A stretch of DNA of 64,000 bases, taken from Psychrobium sp. MM17-31 (GTDB lineage Bacteria > Pseudomonadota > Gammaproteobacteria > Enterobacterales > Psychrobiaceae). The stretch covers positions 124,001 through 188,000 of the forward strand of contig NZ_JAKRGA010000006.1 in NCBI RefSeq assembly GCF_022347785.1, read 5' to 3'. The notes below the pieces were generated by a model, which saw only the letters and a program-made list of their open reading frames with translations, had not been told where the DNA came from and ran no database searches. Numbering within the stretch: position 1 is the first letter of the stretch; the number at the start of each line of letters is the position of its first letter. The position numbers were made by a program, and so were the translations under genes. Shown here in pieces: positions 35,986 through 46,186 of this stretch.

Positions 35986-36891
35986 TTGATGATTACTGAT
36001 AGTAAGATGCTCGATGGCGTAGTGATTTTTTCGCAAGTCGTTAGCAATGGCAGTTTTACCAAAACGGCTGATAAGACGGGGCATTCGACGTCTTACATCA
36101 GTAAGGAAGTCAATAAACTGGAATCGCGGTTGGGGGTTCGTTTACTTAATCGTACTACTCGCACCTTAAAACTTACGCCAGAGGGTGAGCTGTATTATCA
36201 GCAATGTTTACGGGTGTTGGAAGATTTATCTGATGTCGAGCAAGCATTAGATGGCGCGAAGAAAGAGCCGCAAGGAACGTTAAAGATTAGCTGCCCCGTG
36301 AGTTTTGGTGCGTCGAAATTCGGTCCTATTTTCACTCAGTTTTTGTTGAAGTATCCGCAAGTTAATTTAGATATTGAACTCTCTGACACCAAGGTTGATG
36401 TAATTGAAGATGGTTATGACTTGGTGATTCGCGCTTCTGGTAGCCTCGAAGATTCTAATTTGATTTGTAAGCGAGTGATGAGCTCTACCGATATTACTAT
36501 CGCCTCCCCTGAGTATATCAAGCGCAGAGGGATGCCCAAGCACCCTAGCGAATTAGTCGATCACGAGATTATCGGTTATAAGAACGCGCCACAGCCGAAG
36601 GTGTGGGATTATGTTGGGCTCGACGGTGAGAAAATCGTGGTTAAGCTAGAGCCTCGCATTTTGTCTAACTTGTCGGAGATGAAAACGACTTTTTGTTTAG
36701 CGGGTTTAGGCATTACTCGTTTACCGATAATCAATGTTACCGAAGAGCTAGCAAGTGGTCGTTTGGTGGAAGTATTTCCCGATTATGAAAACTATAAAAT
36801 AGACTGTTTTCTGGTGTATCCAAGCCGCAAATATATGTCGGCCAAGGTGCGTTGTTTTATCGACTTTTTCACAGAATCCTTACAGGAATAA
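35986..36891 (+). CDS. LysR family transcriptional regulator
   Basis: 301 residues. The N-terminal winged helix-turn-helix is at about 5-65 (VIFSQVVSNGSFTKTADKTGHSTSYISKEVNKLESRLGVRLLNRTTRTLKLT). A periplasmic-binding-protein-like effector domain follows (about 90-295). It starts 5 bases after the Rid gene, which suggests co-transcription rather than the usual divergent arrangement. Its target is not evident; the C-terminal pattern is of the CrgA/YafC type group. Confidence 0.88.
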   Translation: MMITDSKMLDGVVIFSQVVSNGSFTKTADKTGHSTSYISKEVNKLESRLGVRLLNRTTRTLKLTPEGELYYQQCLRVLEDLSDVEQALDGAKKEPQGTLKISCPVSFGASKFGPIFTQFLLKYPQVNLDIELSDTKVDVIEDGYDLVIRASGSLEDSNLICKRVMSSTDITIASPEYIKRRGMPKHPSELVDHEIIGYKNAPQPKVWDYVGLDGEKIVVKLEPRILSNLSEMKTTFCLAGLGITRLPIINVTEELASGRLVEVFPDYENYKIDCFLVYPSRKYMSAKVRCFIDFFTESLQE

Positions 36892-36949
36892 ACAGTTGTT
36901 TGATTACAGGTGAATCGGTATATTAGCCATCTTCAATTAAGGAGCTAAT

Positions 36950-37828
36950 ATGTCGTTTATCAATGGAGTTCTGTCTGGACTCGGTTATGTGGTTAACACT
37001 ATTTTTTGGTTTGTCCCTATTTTCATTTTAGGACTGTTAAAACTCATTCCGGTTAAGCCACTACAGCAACTGCTGAGTTATTTGATCGACGGCTGTGCTA
37101 GCGGTTGGATTAAAGTTAACAGCTTTAATCAAATGCTGTTTAGTCGTACTAAAATGAACACCAATACGCTGCCTCAGCTGTCGACTAAACAATGGTATAT
37201 GGTGATCGCCAATCATCAATCGTGGGTCGATATTTTAGTATTGCAGCGTGTGCTTGACGGTAAGGTTCCTTTTTTAAAATTTTTCTTAAAACAACAACTC
37301 ATCTTTGTGCCGGTGATTGGTTTGGCATGGTGGGCGTTGGACTTTCCATTTATGAAGCGCTATAGCCGCTCGTTTCTCTTAAAGAACCCTCATTTGCGTG
37401 GTAAAGATGTTGAAGCGACAAAACGCTCGTGTGAAAAATTTCAGCTTAAGCCAGTTAGTGTAGTGAACTTTGTTGAAGGAACCCGTTTTACCAATGAGAA
37501 GAGTGAGCAACAAGGGAAGCCATTTCCATCGTTGTTGCGACCTAAAGCTGGCGGCATGGCTTTCGCGCTGGATGCAATGTCTGGACGCTTAAATCAGCTG
37601 GTGGACGTTACTATTTCTTATCCCCATGGCATTCCTTCGTTTTGGGACTTTGTCTGCGGGCGAGTGAAACAAGTCGATATCAATATCGAGCTATCTGATA
37701 TTGCGCCTGAATTGATTGGCGACTATCAGAATGACAAACAGTACAAATCGCGATTTCAGCAGTGGCTCAATGGCAAGTGGCAAGCGAAACAAGACAGATT
37801 AGAAGAGATGAAAAAAAACGCTCCGTAA
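36950..37828 (+). CDS. yihG: YihG-like lysophospholipid acyltransferase
   Basis: 292 residues of the PlsC/LPLAT family. It has an N-terminal hydrophobic helix (about 5-30), the acyltransferase motif I NHQSWVDI (HX4D), and motif III NFVEGTRF. It transfers an acyl chain to lysophosphatidic acid or a related lipid at the inner membrane. AAGGAGC is a strong ribosome binding site. Proximity to dsbA and srkA matches E. coli srkA-dsbA-yihF-yihG, which supports YihG. Confidence 0.88.
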   Translation: MSFINGVLSGLGYVVNTIFWFVPIFILGLLKLIPVKPLQQLLSYLIDGCASGWIKVNSFNQMLFSRTKMNTNTLPQLSTKQWYMVIANHQSWVDILVLQRVLDGKVPFLKFFLKQQLIFVPVIGLAWWALDFPFMKRYSRSFLLKNPHLRGKDVEATKRSCEKFQLKPVSVVNFVEGTRFTNEKSEQQGKPFPSLLRPKAGGMAFALDAMSGRLNQLVDVTISYPHGIPSFWDFVCGRVKQVDINIELSDIAPELIGDYQNDKQYKSRFQQWLNGKWQAKQDRLEEMKKNAP

Positions 37829-37842
37829 TGGAGCGTTTTTTA
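37815..37842. terminator. bidirectional terminator between yihG and dsbA
   Basis: AAAAAAACGCTCC, loop GTAAT, GGAGCGTTTTTT. T runs flank the stem on both strands, and it lies between convergent genes. Its left arm is within the last codons of yihG. Confidence 0.88.
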
Positions 37843-37857
37843 AATGTGAGGAGAAAT

Positions 37858-38463
37858 TTAGTCTTTCTTCTGAACTAGGAAGTTAACCAGTTCGTTGAAC
37901 TTTTGCTCGCTATCGATAGCTTTGTTATTTACTTGGTATTTACCGTTGATGATAAATGTAGGTACACCAGTAATGCGGAATTGTTTAGTGTTTTGACGCA
38001 TTTGCTGAGCAACGCGTTTTAACTTAAAGCTTTTAGTACCTGAGTTGAATTTCTTTTCGCTAACACCTGCGTCCATGAATAGTGGCTTGATGTCGTCCAT
38101 TGAAGCGATTGGCATACGCGTAACGTGCACAGCTTGGAAGATTTTTGGCACCATTACATCTTCGTTTTTCAATAGTTTTGATAAACCGTAGGCCTTAGCC
38201 ATCACAACACCAACGTTGCCGCCAAGTGTTTCGGTGTGGTTCTTACGAAAATCAACGTCTGTTGGTAGCGTTTTCTTTAGGTTATCTACTAAAGGTTCAA
38301 AGCGGTAACAGGCTGGACATAAAAATGAAAAGTATTCGACAACTTCCGGCTTTTTAGAAGCAACCTTACTTACTACAAAATAATCAGTGCCTTCTTTAAA
38401 GTCAGCTGCGTGAGCAAAGGTGCTCATGACAAAGGTAAAACATAATAGTGCGAATTTTTTCAT
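37858..38463 (-). CDS. dsbA: thiol:disulfide interchange protein DsbA
   Basis: 201 residues with a signal peptide (1-19, cleavage AHA-ADF). The thioredoxin-fold active site is FSFLCPACYRF (C49-P-A-C52), and the cis-Pro loop is TGVPTFIING. It introduces disulfides into periplasmic proteins. The dipeptide between the cysteines is Pro-Ala, not the Pro-His of E. coli DsbA, which would be expected to make it a weaker oxidant. It lies downstream of srkA on the same strand, as in E. coli. Confidence 0.94.
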   Translation of the reverse strand: MKKFALLCFTFVMSTFAHAADFKEGTDYFVVSKVASKKPEVVEYFSFLCPACYRFEPLVDNLKKTLPTDVDFRKNHTETLGGNVGVVMAKAYGLSKLLKNEDVMVPKIFQAVHVTRMPIASMDDIKPLFMDAGVSEKKFNSGTKSFKLKRVAQQMRQNTKQFRITGVPTFIINGKYQVNNKAIDSEQKFNELVNFLVQKKD

Positions 38464-38589
38464 TGTATTTAATTCCTAAAAATTTTTGCGATAGGTTATC
38501 ACTTACCCAATAAATTACCACTGATGTTAGTGATAAGTTATGTATCAAAGATTAACAAACTAGGTTTTAGTTCCATCTTTTGACCACGG

Positions 38590-39591
38590 TTAGTAGTTAA
38601 AGCTTGGCAATGTCAGCGGTGGCTCTTGCAACTGCGCTATTTGTTCTTTGATGGCTAATACTTGCTGTTCCCAATATTGCGGGGTGTTAAACCACGGGAA
38701 ATTGTGCGGAAATGCGGGATCGTCCCAACGTTTCGCCAGCCAGTACATGTAGTTAACCATTCTCATCGCCCGCAGTGGTTCTATAAGCTTGAGCTCATTG
38801 GTATCAAACTCGCAAAACTCGCCATAGCCTTCTAACAACACCTCTAATTGCATCATTTGCGCGTTGCGATCGCCGCTAAGCATCATCCATAAATCTTGAA
38901 TTGCTGGGCCGTTGACGCTGTCGTCGAGATCGACAAAATGTGGCCCATCATCTGTCCACAAAATATTACCGGGATGACAGTCACCAAACAGACGCTGTTG
39001 CGCCACTGTACCTATGTCTGATAATTGTTGTTGAGTAAGTTCCACCAGCATATTCAATGCGGTATCAAAGGCTTGGCGCAAATAATCTGGTACTTCAGCG
39101 TATTGTAGTAAGAATTGCTGCGGTTTGACTAAGTAGTTATCGCTGTTGAGTGTTAGGCGATGTGTAAACTTCTTGGCTTGACCGACTTTGTGAATGCGCC
39201 CCATAAAGCGGCCAACCCACTCTAGGTGATCAAGGTTGTCAACTTCAAACTGACGCCCGCCGCGACATTCAAAAAGCGCGAATAGAAAGCCGTTGTATTG
39301 ATGTAGTGTTTGCCCATCCAATACAAGCGGCGGAATAACAGGGATCTCTGCCTGAGCCAACTCAATGCTAAATTGATGTTCTTCGATAATTTGCTCGGTG
39401 GTCCAGCGCGCAGGGCGATAGAATTTGACGACATATCGGAGCTCGTCATCGGCGGTAAATTGATACACTCTATTTTCGTAGCTATTGAGGGCCATTAATC
39501 CAGAAGTAGGATAGATGCCGATAGATTCAATAGCGTCGAGCATAAAATCTGGTGTTAGATTGGCGTAGTCCGCCACTATTTGGTTAGGCAT
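38590..39591 (-). CDS. srkA: stress response kinase SrkA (YihE/RdoA)
   Basis: 333 residues from the ATG at 39591 (E. coli 328). The open frame extends to a TTG at 39612, but the ATG overlaps the upstream stop as ATGCCTAA, which favours coupling. It has an aminoglycoside-phosphotransferase-like kinase fold with LNSYENRVYQF, the catalytic loop FGDCHPGNILW and the DFG-like HFVDLDDS. It is a Ser/Thr kinase tied to Cpx and envelope stress. dsbA follows, as in E. coli. Confidence 0.92.
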   Translation of the reverse strand: MPNQIVADYANLTPDFMLDAIESIGIYPTSGLMALNSYENRVYQFTADDELRYVVKFYRPARWTTEQIIEEHQFSIELAQAEIPVIPPLVLDGQTLHQYNGFLFALFECRGGRQFEVDNLDHLEWVGRFMGRIHKVGQAKKFTHRLTLNSDNYLVKPQQFLLQYAEVPDYLRQAFDTALNMLVELTQQQLSDIGTVAQQRLFGDCHPGNILWTDDGPHFVDLDDSVNGPAIQDLWMMLSGDRNAQMMQLEVLLEGYGEFCEFDTNELKLIEPLRAMRMVNYMYWLAKRWDDPAFPHNFPWFNTPQYWEQQVLAIKEQIAQLQEPPLTLPSFNY

Positions 39592-39904
39592 AAGTTTGTA
39601 ATAATTGGCCAATAAAGGTTAATACTTCGGTGTCATCGTTGTTATCGAGCTCTATCCAAATGCTACTACTGTTTTCTTCAAAGGTGATAAACAGACGAGT
39701 TCCTTCGAATTCAAAAGAGACTTTGTGGAGATCTGCCCCTAAATCATGGCTGTTGAATTGTCCATCAATAGTTTGAATAAGCCATTGAGAAAATGACAAA
39801 AAATTGTCCCAATCGACATTGGGTTTGATTGTTTCAATGTTCAGTTGCACCTGTGCTTGCGCTACTGTAGAGTTAATTTTAAAGGAAAATTTATTTGCTG
39901 GCAT
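39584..39904 (-). CDS. DUF3630-like hypothetical protein
   Basis: 106 residues from the ATG at 39904 (a TTG at 39946 is the longest frame). It is a small acidic soluble protein with alternating strands (FEGTRLFITFEENSSSIWIELDNNDD) and no membrane segment. Position just upstream of srkA, overlapping it by 8 bases, and its size fit the DUF3630 family seen next to srkA in related marine gammaproteobacteria; that match is from memory and moderate. Function unknown; probably co-translated with srkA. Confidence 0.68.
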   Translation of the reverse strand: MPANKFSFKINSTVAQAQVQLNIETIKPNVDWDNFLSFSQWLIQTIDGQFNSHDLGADLHKVSFEFEGTRLFITFEENSSSIWIELDNNDDTEVLTFIGQLLQTYA

Positions 39905-40014
39905 GGACGGCTTAACACGTGAATAATGAGTGGAATATGGTAGCAATTACCACTCAACCCTGTCTATGGATGCAAACTTATAACGCTGTAGCTAGTTTGG
40001 AAATTGCCTAAATA

Positions 40015-42750
40015 ATGAATGAAAATATTTTGAATGAACTGCCATTGGGAGCGGGCGGTGACACTGACGTATTGAAACAATTGTTGTCGTTGAACGAAGC
40101 TGTATTAGACAGCCAACTCGTTATTCATCACGCATCAGAATCCTTTTCGGCAATTTTAAATGGTTCGGCAAATGATGTCATTGGTCGCGGGCTTGGTGAG
40201 TTTATCGATGCTACCGATAGCGAATATCTACTCGCTTTAATGTCCAATGGCCAGTCACAAACGATTAAAGTTAATTTTTCATTTTCCCAAGGTAACCATC
40301 CAAATACCTTGTTTTTACTTAGCTTTGAACAAATAGTTATCAACAATCAAACTTGGGTTTTACTGCGCAGCGTTAAAAAAGAGCTCGACAGCAATAGGCA
40401 ACACAATGCATTTTTCGATCACTCGGTGTTGCCACAATTGGTTGTTGATCCTGCTTCTTTGACTATTCTCAAACAAAATCACGCCGCAGAAAAGTCGTTC
40501 TCTTATGTAGATTTAGCTTCACTGCCTTTATTGTCGCAGATTATTAACTTGCCCAATGCGCCGTTAGTGGCGTTGTTTGATCAGGTGGGTAACGAAGGTA
40601 GTGTTTTATCGGTGCCGGTTTTAACAGAGAGCGGTACAACAGAGCATATTAATGTCCAGCTCAATCGTTTCGAGTATCGCGGTCAGATTGCTTGGTTAAT
40701 TCAATTTATTAAAGACTTGGGCCATGAGGATATGGCTCAGCAGTTTAGCGCTAGCAGAGAATTAACCGATGCATTGTTTGAAACTAAAGATTATGCGCTG
40801 TTGATGATGGATAGCTTTGGCGTTATCAGTCAAATCAATCAACCTATGTGCGATTTGTTGCACCTCGATCGCAATCAGGTAATAGGTCAGCGTGCAAAAT
40901 TAGTATTGCCGCAACAAGTGAGTACTTTGATTTCTACGTCTGAAAACTCACAGCACAAAGTGTCATTAAATTCTCCTTCTCAGACTTTCAAACTTAAACA
41001 ACAGCCATTACGTAACGACAAAGGTTATGTCTTGGGCTTGTTATTAGAATTAAAGTCAGAAACAGAAGACGAGCAAGGACTGATTTCTCGCGCCTATGAA
41101 GCAGCAAACAACGCGGGTAATCACGCGGTATTTATCACCGATAAAGATGGTTTTATCGTATATGTAAATACGATGTTTGAGCACCAGACGGGTTATCGTC
41201 GCGATAGCATTATCGGTGAGAGTTTTTCTATTTTAAAAGGTGATGATAGCAACGAAGATGTTATCCAAAACTTGTGGCGCACTATAAAGAACAAAGATAC
41301 TTGGCGTGGTGTACTCAAACACCAACGTCAATCTGGCGCTAGTTACTGGAGCGACTTAACCATTAAGCCGTTGGTGGATCGCGAAGGTAATATCGAGTGT
41401 TTTGTTGGCTTAAGCCACGATATAACACTGCAAAAAGAAATGCAGAAGTCCGGCACTTATCTCGCCAACTACGACGTTAAAACTGGCTTGGCTAACAGTA
41501 TTCTTGCCAAAGATCGCTTAGAAGGCATGATTGGTCGTGCTAGACGTCGTAAATTAATAGTGGCGGTGGTTTATCTCGATATTACTCAAATCAACGATTT
41601 AGCTAAACAGTACGGTGGTGAGTTAGCCGATAGCGTGCTGCTTATTTATTGTAATAACCTGCAACGGGCATTGCGCTCGGAAGATGCGGTGGCGCGAATG
41701 TCTAATGAGCGGTTAGCGATTTTCTTGCCTGACTTGCCTAATGTTGAATCACTTGATGTCGTTTCGGCGAAAATCGATCGCGTTAATCAACAGGCTATAT
41801 CTGTTGGTGATAACAGCTTTAAGTTCGATATTCGCCAAGGGGTTTCTTATTACCCAGAGCAAGGACTCGATTGCGAATCATTACTTAAAAATGCAGAGGC
41901 ATCGATTATTAAAGCGTGGTCAACGGGCGCGCCAATCGGCTGTTTCTCACAAGGACAAAATGAAAATGCGCTAATGCATTTCCAAATGCGTCGCGAAATC
42001 GATCAAATGATTCAAAACAAGGCGTTTAATCTTGTTTACCAACCAATTATTAATTTAGAAGATGACTCGCTCTACGGCTTAGAAGCTAAAATTCAGTGGC
42101 AACATCCACAATTTGGTACGATAAAAAACGATGATGTTTATGCGGTGGCTGAGGCGTCAGGCTGTGCGCAAGAGCTTGGTTTATTGGTATTAGAACAAGT
42201 GTGTATCGATGCGAATTTCTGGCAGCAGCTTCAGATAAAGCCGATGATGCTGTCGGTCAATTTGTCACACGGTCAGTTGCGTGACAATCAAATCGCCGAC
42301 AAGTTTACTGACATATTAGGACGTTATAATGTCGATAATCATCGCTTATCATTGGAATTGCCATTGAGCTATATTGCGACGCAATGGCTCAAACTCGATG
42401 AAATCCTACAGCAGCTATCATTACTTGGTTTCACCTTGGAATACGACAAATTTGGCGATCGCGGCGCTTATATTTCAGATTTAAGAAATTTCCCATTTAG
42501 CGGTATTAAATTAACCGAGGATTATGTTTCTCACATCGATGAAGATGCCAGTACGGCAAGTTTAGTCGAAGGCATAGTTTCTATGGCTTCGTCGCTAAAT
42601 TTAGAGGCAACGGCTGTTGGTGTGAATGAGTTTTCGCAGGTCTTGCAGCTGCAGGAAATGGGCTGTCGTCGTGCGCAAGGTGATTTCTTAGGTGGTTATA
42701 CTGATCGCGATGGTGTGGTGAAATTTATAGAGCAGGGAATGGCCATTTAA
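40015..42750 (+). CDS. PAS-GGDEF-EAL protein with degenerate cyclase and phosphodiesterase motifs
   Basis: 911 residues with no transmembrane segment. PAS-like domains are at about 20-125, 240-350 and 360-480, the last with a clear PAC end (CFVGLSHDITLQKEMQ). The GGDEF domain (about 485-640) has MSNER (562-566) at the signature position. The EAL domain (about 655-905) has EAK (690-692) for EAL, YDKFG for DDFG (K812 replaces the second Asp), IKLT for KxD, and AVGVN for AEGVE. Both activities are therefore probably lost, leaving a c-di-GMP receptor or scaffold, as in LapD or CsrD. Its terminator is interrupted by a MITE-like element. Confidence 0.9.
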   Translation: MNENILNELPLGAGGDTDVLKQLLSLNEAVLDSQLVIHHASESFSAILNGSANDVIGRGLGEFIDATDSEYLLALMSNGQSQTIKVNFSFSQGNHPNTLFLLSFEQIVINNQTWVLLRSVKKELDSNRQHNAFFDHSVLPQLVVDPASLTILKQNHAAEKSFSYVDLASLPLLSQIINLPNAPLVALFDQVGNEGSVLSVPVLTESGTTEHINVQLNRFEYRGQIAWLIQFIKDLGHEDMAQQFSASRELTDALFETKDYALLMMDSFGVISQINQPMCDLLHLDRNQVIGQRAKLVLPQQVSTLISTSENSQHKVSLNSPSQTFKLKQQPLRNDKGYVLGLLLELKSETEDEQGLISRAYEAANNAGNHAVFITDKDGFIVYVNTMFEHQTGYRRDSIIGESFSILKGDDSNEDVIQNLWRTIKNKDTWRGVLKHQRQSGASYWSDLTIKPLVDREGNIECFVGLSHDITLQKEMQKSGTYLANYDVKTGLANSILAKDRLEGMIGRARRRKLIVAVVYLDITQINDLAKQYGGELADSVLLIYCNNLQRALRSEDAVARMSNERLAIFLPDLPNVESLDVVSAKIDRVNQQAISVGDNSFKFDIRQGVSYYPEQGLDCESLLKNAEASIIKAWSTGAPIGCFSQGQNENALMHFQMRREIDQMIQNKAFNLVYQPIINLEDDSLYGLEAKIQWQHPQFGTIKNDDVYAVAEASGCAQELGLLVLEQVCIDANFWQQLQIKPMMLSVNLSHGQLRDNQIADKFTDILGRYNVDNHRLSLELPLSYIATQWLKLDEILQQLSLLGFTLEYDKFGDRGAYISDLRNFPFSGIKLTEDYVSHIDEDASTASLVEGIVSMASSLNLEATAVGVNEFSQVLQLQEMGCRRAQGDFLGGYTDRDGVVKFIEQGMAI

Positions 42751-43036
42751 TTAGGGCCTGTTGATCTTTGGTGAAGGTTTTTGCAGCGAATTGTTCGGGT
42801 TTTATACAAGGCAGAGCCTGTGACGCTTAGTGGGCTAAGCTAGCAGGCGATAACGCAGTAGAAATCACGAACAAACGCTGTCCTTCGGATGCAATGACAA
42901 GACATTTTCGCGGCGTTTCTCGTCGCTCGCCTAGGTAAACTAGGCGTCGCTCCTCATGCCTTGCGAAAAAGCCTTGTCAATTGCACAAAATTCATCCTCG
43001 AAAGATCAACAGGCCCTAAGCCATTCCCTATTTTTT
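42734..43036 (+). terminator. intrinsic terminator split by a MITE-like insertion
   Basis: Left arm AGGGAATGGC (42734-42743) lies in the last codons of the GGDEF-EAL gene. Right arm GCCATTCCCT (43020-43029) is followed by ATTTTTT. Without the intervening element the arms would enclose an 11-base loop containing the stop codon, forming a normal Rho-independent terminator. Confidence 0.65.
42751..43019. mobile_element. MITE-like element with 19-bp terminal inverted repeats
   Basis: 269 bases bounded by perfect inverted repeats TTAGGGCCTGTTGATCTTT (42751-42769) and its complement (43001-43019). The termini can be read as GGGCC...GGCCC flanked by a TA duplication. There is no ORF of note. Internal palindromes include TTGTTCG/CGAACAA (42791-42797, 42868-42874) and CGCCTAG-GTAAA-CTAGGCG (42928-42946). 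Flanking segments TGCAATGACAAG and CTTGTCAATTGCA are also near-complementary, so the right half folds into a long hairpin. Non-autonomous transposable element is the best reading. Confidence 0.8.
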
Positions 43037-43041
43037 GAAAA

Positions 43042-43641
43042 CTAACGACGCCAAGCTGGAATGCTGGTTTCGTATTCTTCAATTTGCTTGAGATGTTGCA
43101 GCGTCCAACCGATAGAGTCTAGTCCTTTAAGTAAGCACTCACGCTGAAAATCACTGATGTGAAACTCATAACGCTCGCCGTTTGGCGCAATAACTTGCTG
43201 TGCTTCTAAATCTACCGTTAGCTCAACACCATCACCCATTTGTTGGAATAATGATTCAACTTCGGCTTCGGTTAACTTCACTGGTACCATGCCGTTGTTA
43301 ATGGCATTGCCATAGAAGATATCGGCAAAGCTTGAAGCGATAACCACGCGGAAACCAAAATCATCTAACGCCCATGGTGCGTGTTCGCGGCTCGAACCGC
43401 AGCCAAAGTTTTCACGCGTCAACAAGATGCTGCCACCTTGGTATTGCGGTTTGTTGAGATTGAACTCAGGGTTTGGCTCATTACCTGCTTCGTCTAGGTA
43501 GCGCCAGTCGTGAAATAGGTGCTGACCGAAACCTTCGCGAGTTACTTTCGATAGAAACTGCTTTGGAATAATTTGGTCGGTATCAATGTTGGCAATATCC
43601 AGTGGAATAACAATGCCAGTGTGTTGGGTAAATTCTTTCAT
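43042..43641 (-). CDS. leuD: 3-isopropylmalate dehydratase small subunit
   Basis: 199 residues (E. coli 201). It has the swivelling-domain signatures [11 protein letters not shown] and [16 protein letters not shown]. With LeuC it isomerises 2-isopropylmalate to 3-isopropylmalate. It is the last gene of leuABCD, 9 bases after leuC. No clear intrinsic terminator follows; the MITE-like element lies 22 bases downstream. Confidence 0.96.
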   Translation of the reverse strand: MKEFTQHTGIVIPLDIANIDTDQIIPKQFLSKVTREGFGQHLFHDWRYLDEAGNEPNPEFNLNKPQYQGGSILLTRENFGCGSSREHAPWALDDFGFRVVIASSFADIFYGNAINNGMVPVKLTEAEVESLFQQMGDGVELTVDLEAQQVIAPNGERYEFHISDFQRECLLKGLDSIGWTLQHLKQIEEYETSIPAWRR

Positions 43642-43650
43642 GATTATTCC

Positions 43651-45047
43651 TTACTGATTGCGGATATCGACAAAGTGACCGGCACAAGCAGCAGCTGCGG
43701 CCATCGCTGGGCTCACTAAGTGAGTACGGCTCAAGCGACCTTGGCGACCAACGAAGTTTCGATTACTGGTTGATGCACAGCGCTCGTATGGCTCTAGGCG
43801 ATCGTCATTCATCGCAAGACACATCGAACAACCCGGTAAACGCCATTCAAAACCTGCGTCGAGGAAAATCTTATCTAATCCTTCTTTCTCCGCCTGCGCT
43901 TTGACAAGGCCTGAGCCCGGCACGACGATAGCAACTACGTTGTCTGCGACTTTTTTGCCATCGGCAATCTTAGCAGCGGCGCGCAAATCTTCGATACGGC
44001 TGTTAGTACAAGAGCCAATAAATACCTTATCGACACTAACATCTGTTAGTGATTGGCCTGCTTCTAGCGCCATGTAATCAAGGGCTTGTTGTGCGCTGTC
44101 GGATTCAACGGCATCACTAAAGCTATCAGGTGAAGGTACAACTTCATCAATAGCAACAACTTGTCCCGGGTTGGTGCCCCAAGTAAGCTGCGGCGCAATA
44201 TCTTCACCGCGTAAAGTCACTACTGCGTCAAATACGGCATCATCGTCAGACTTTAAGGTTTTCCAATAAGCGACGGCGTCTTCCCAATCTTTCCCTTTAG
44301 GGGCGTGTGGGCGACCTTCTAAGTAGTCGAAGGTTGTTTGATCTGGCGCTACCATACCTGCCTTAGCGCCACACTCGATACTCATGTTACAGATGGTCAT
44401 GCGGGCTTCCATTGATAATTGCTCAATGGCTGTGCCGCAATACTCGATGATGTAACCAGTGCCGCCAGCAGCACCAGTTTTGCCGATAATGGCTAGAATA
44501 ATGTCTTTCGCGCTAATGCCTTCGTTAATGGTGCCTGTAATTTCTACCTTCATTGACTTAGCTTTGTTTTGCTTAAGCGTTTGGGTCGCCATTACGTGTT
44601 CAACTTCTGAGGTGCCGATTCCAAAAGCCAATGCGCCGAATGCGCCGTGTGTGGCGGTGTGTGAATCACCACAAACGATAGTCGTGCCCGGCAATGTCAT
44701 GCCTTGCTCTGGTCCCATGACGTGAACAATCCCTTGGTTAATATTGTGAATGTCATACAGTTGCACGCCGTATTTATCACAGTTATCCGTTAAGGTTTGA
44801 ATTTGAATGCGCGCTTGATCGCTACAGGCATCTAGCGAGCGTGACTTCGTTGATGTGTTGTGATCCATAGTGGCAAAGGTTTTACCCACGTGACGCAGTG
44901 GTCTATCGTGGGCAGTTAAGCCTGAGAAGGCCTGTGGTGAAGTCACCTCATGCACCAAATGGCGGTCGATATAAATTAACGGCGTTTCGTTAGGCTCTTG
45001 GCGAACAATGTGATCGGCCCAGATTTTGTCGTATAGCGTGCTAGCCA

Positions 45048-45048
<1 letters not shown>
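43651..45048 (-). CDS. leuC: 3-isopropylmalate dehydratase large subunit
   Basis: 465 residues (E. coli 466). It is an aconitase-family protein with the 4Fe-4S ligands in [14 protein letters not shown] and [10 protein letters not shown], and with [26 protein letters not shown]. It works with LeuD in leucine synthesis. The start overlaps the leuB stop by one base (TAATG). Confidence 0.97.
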
Positions 45049-46163
<1,115 letters not shown>

Positions 46164-46186
46164 TTATTTTAAATTTATAAATTGTC

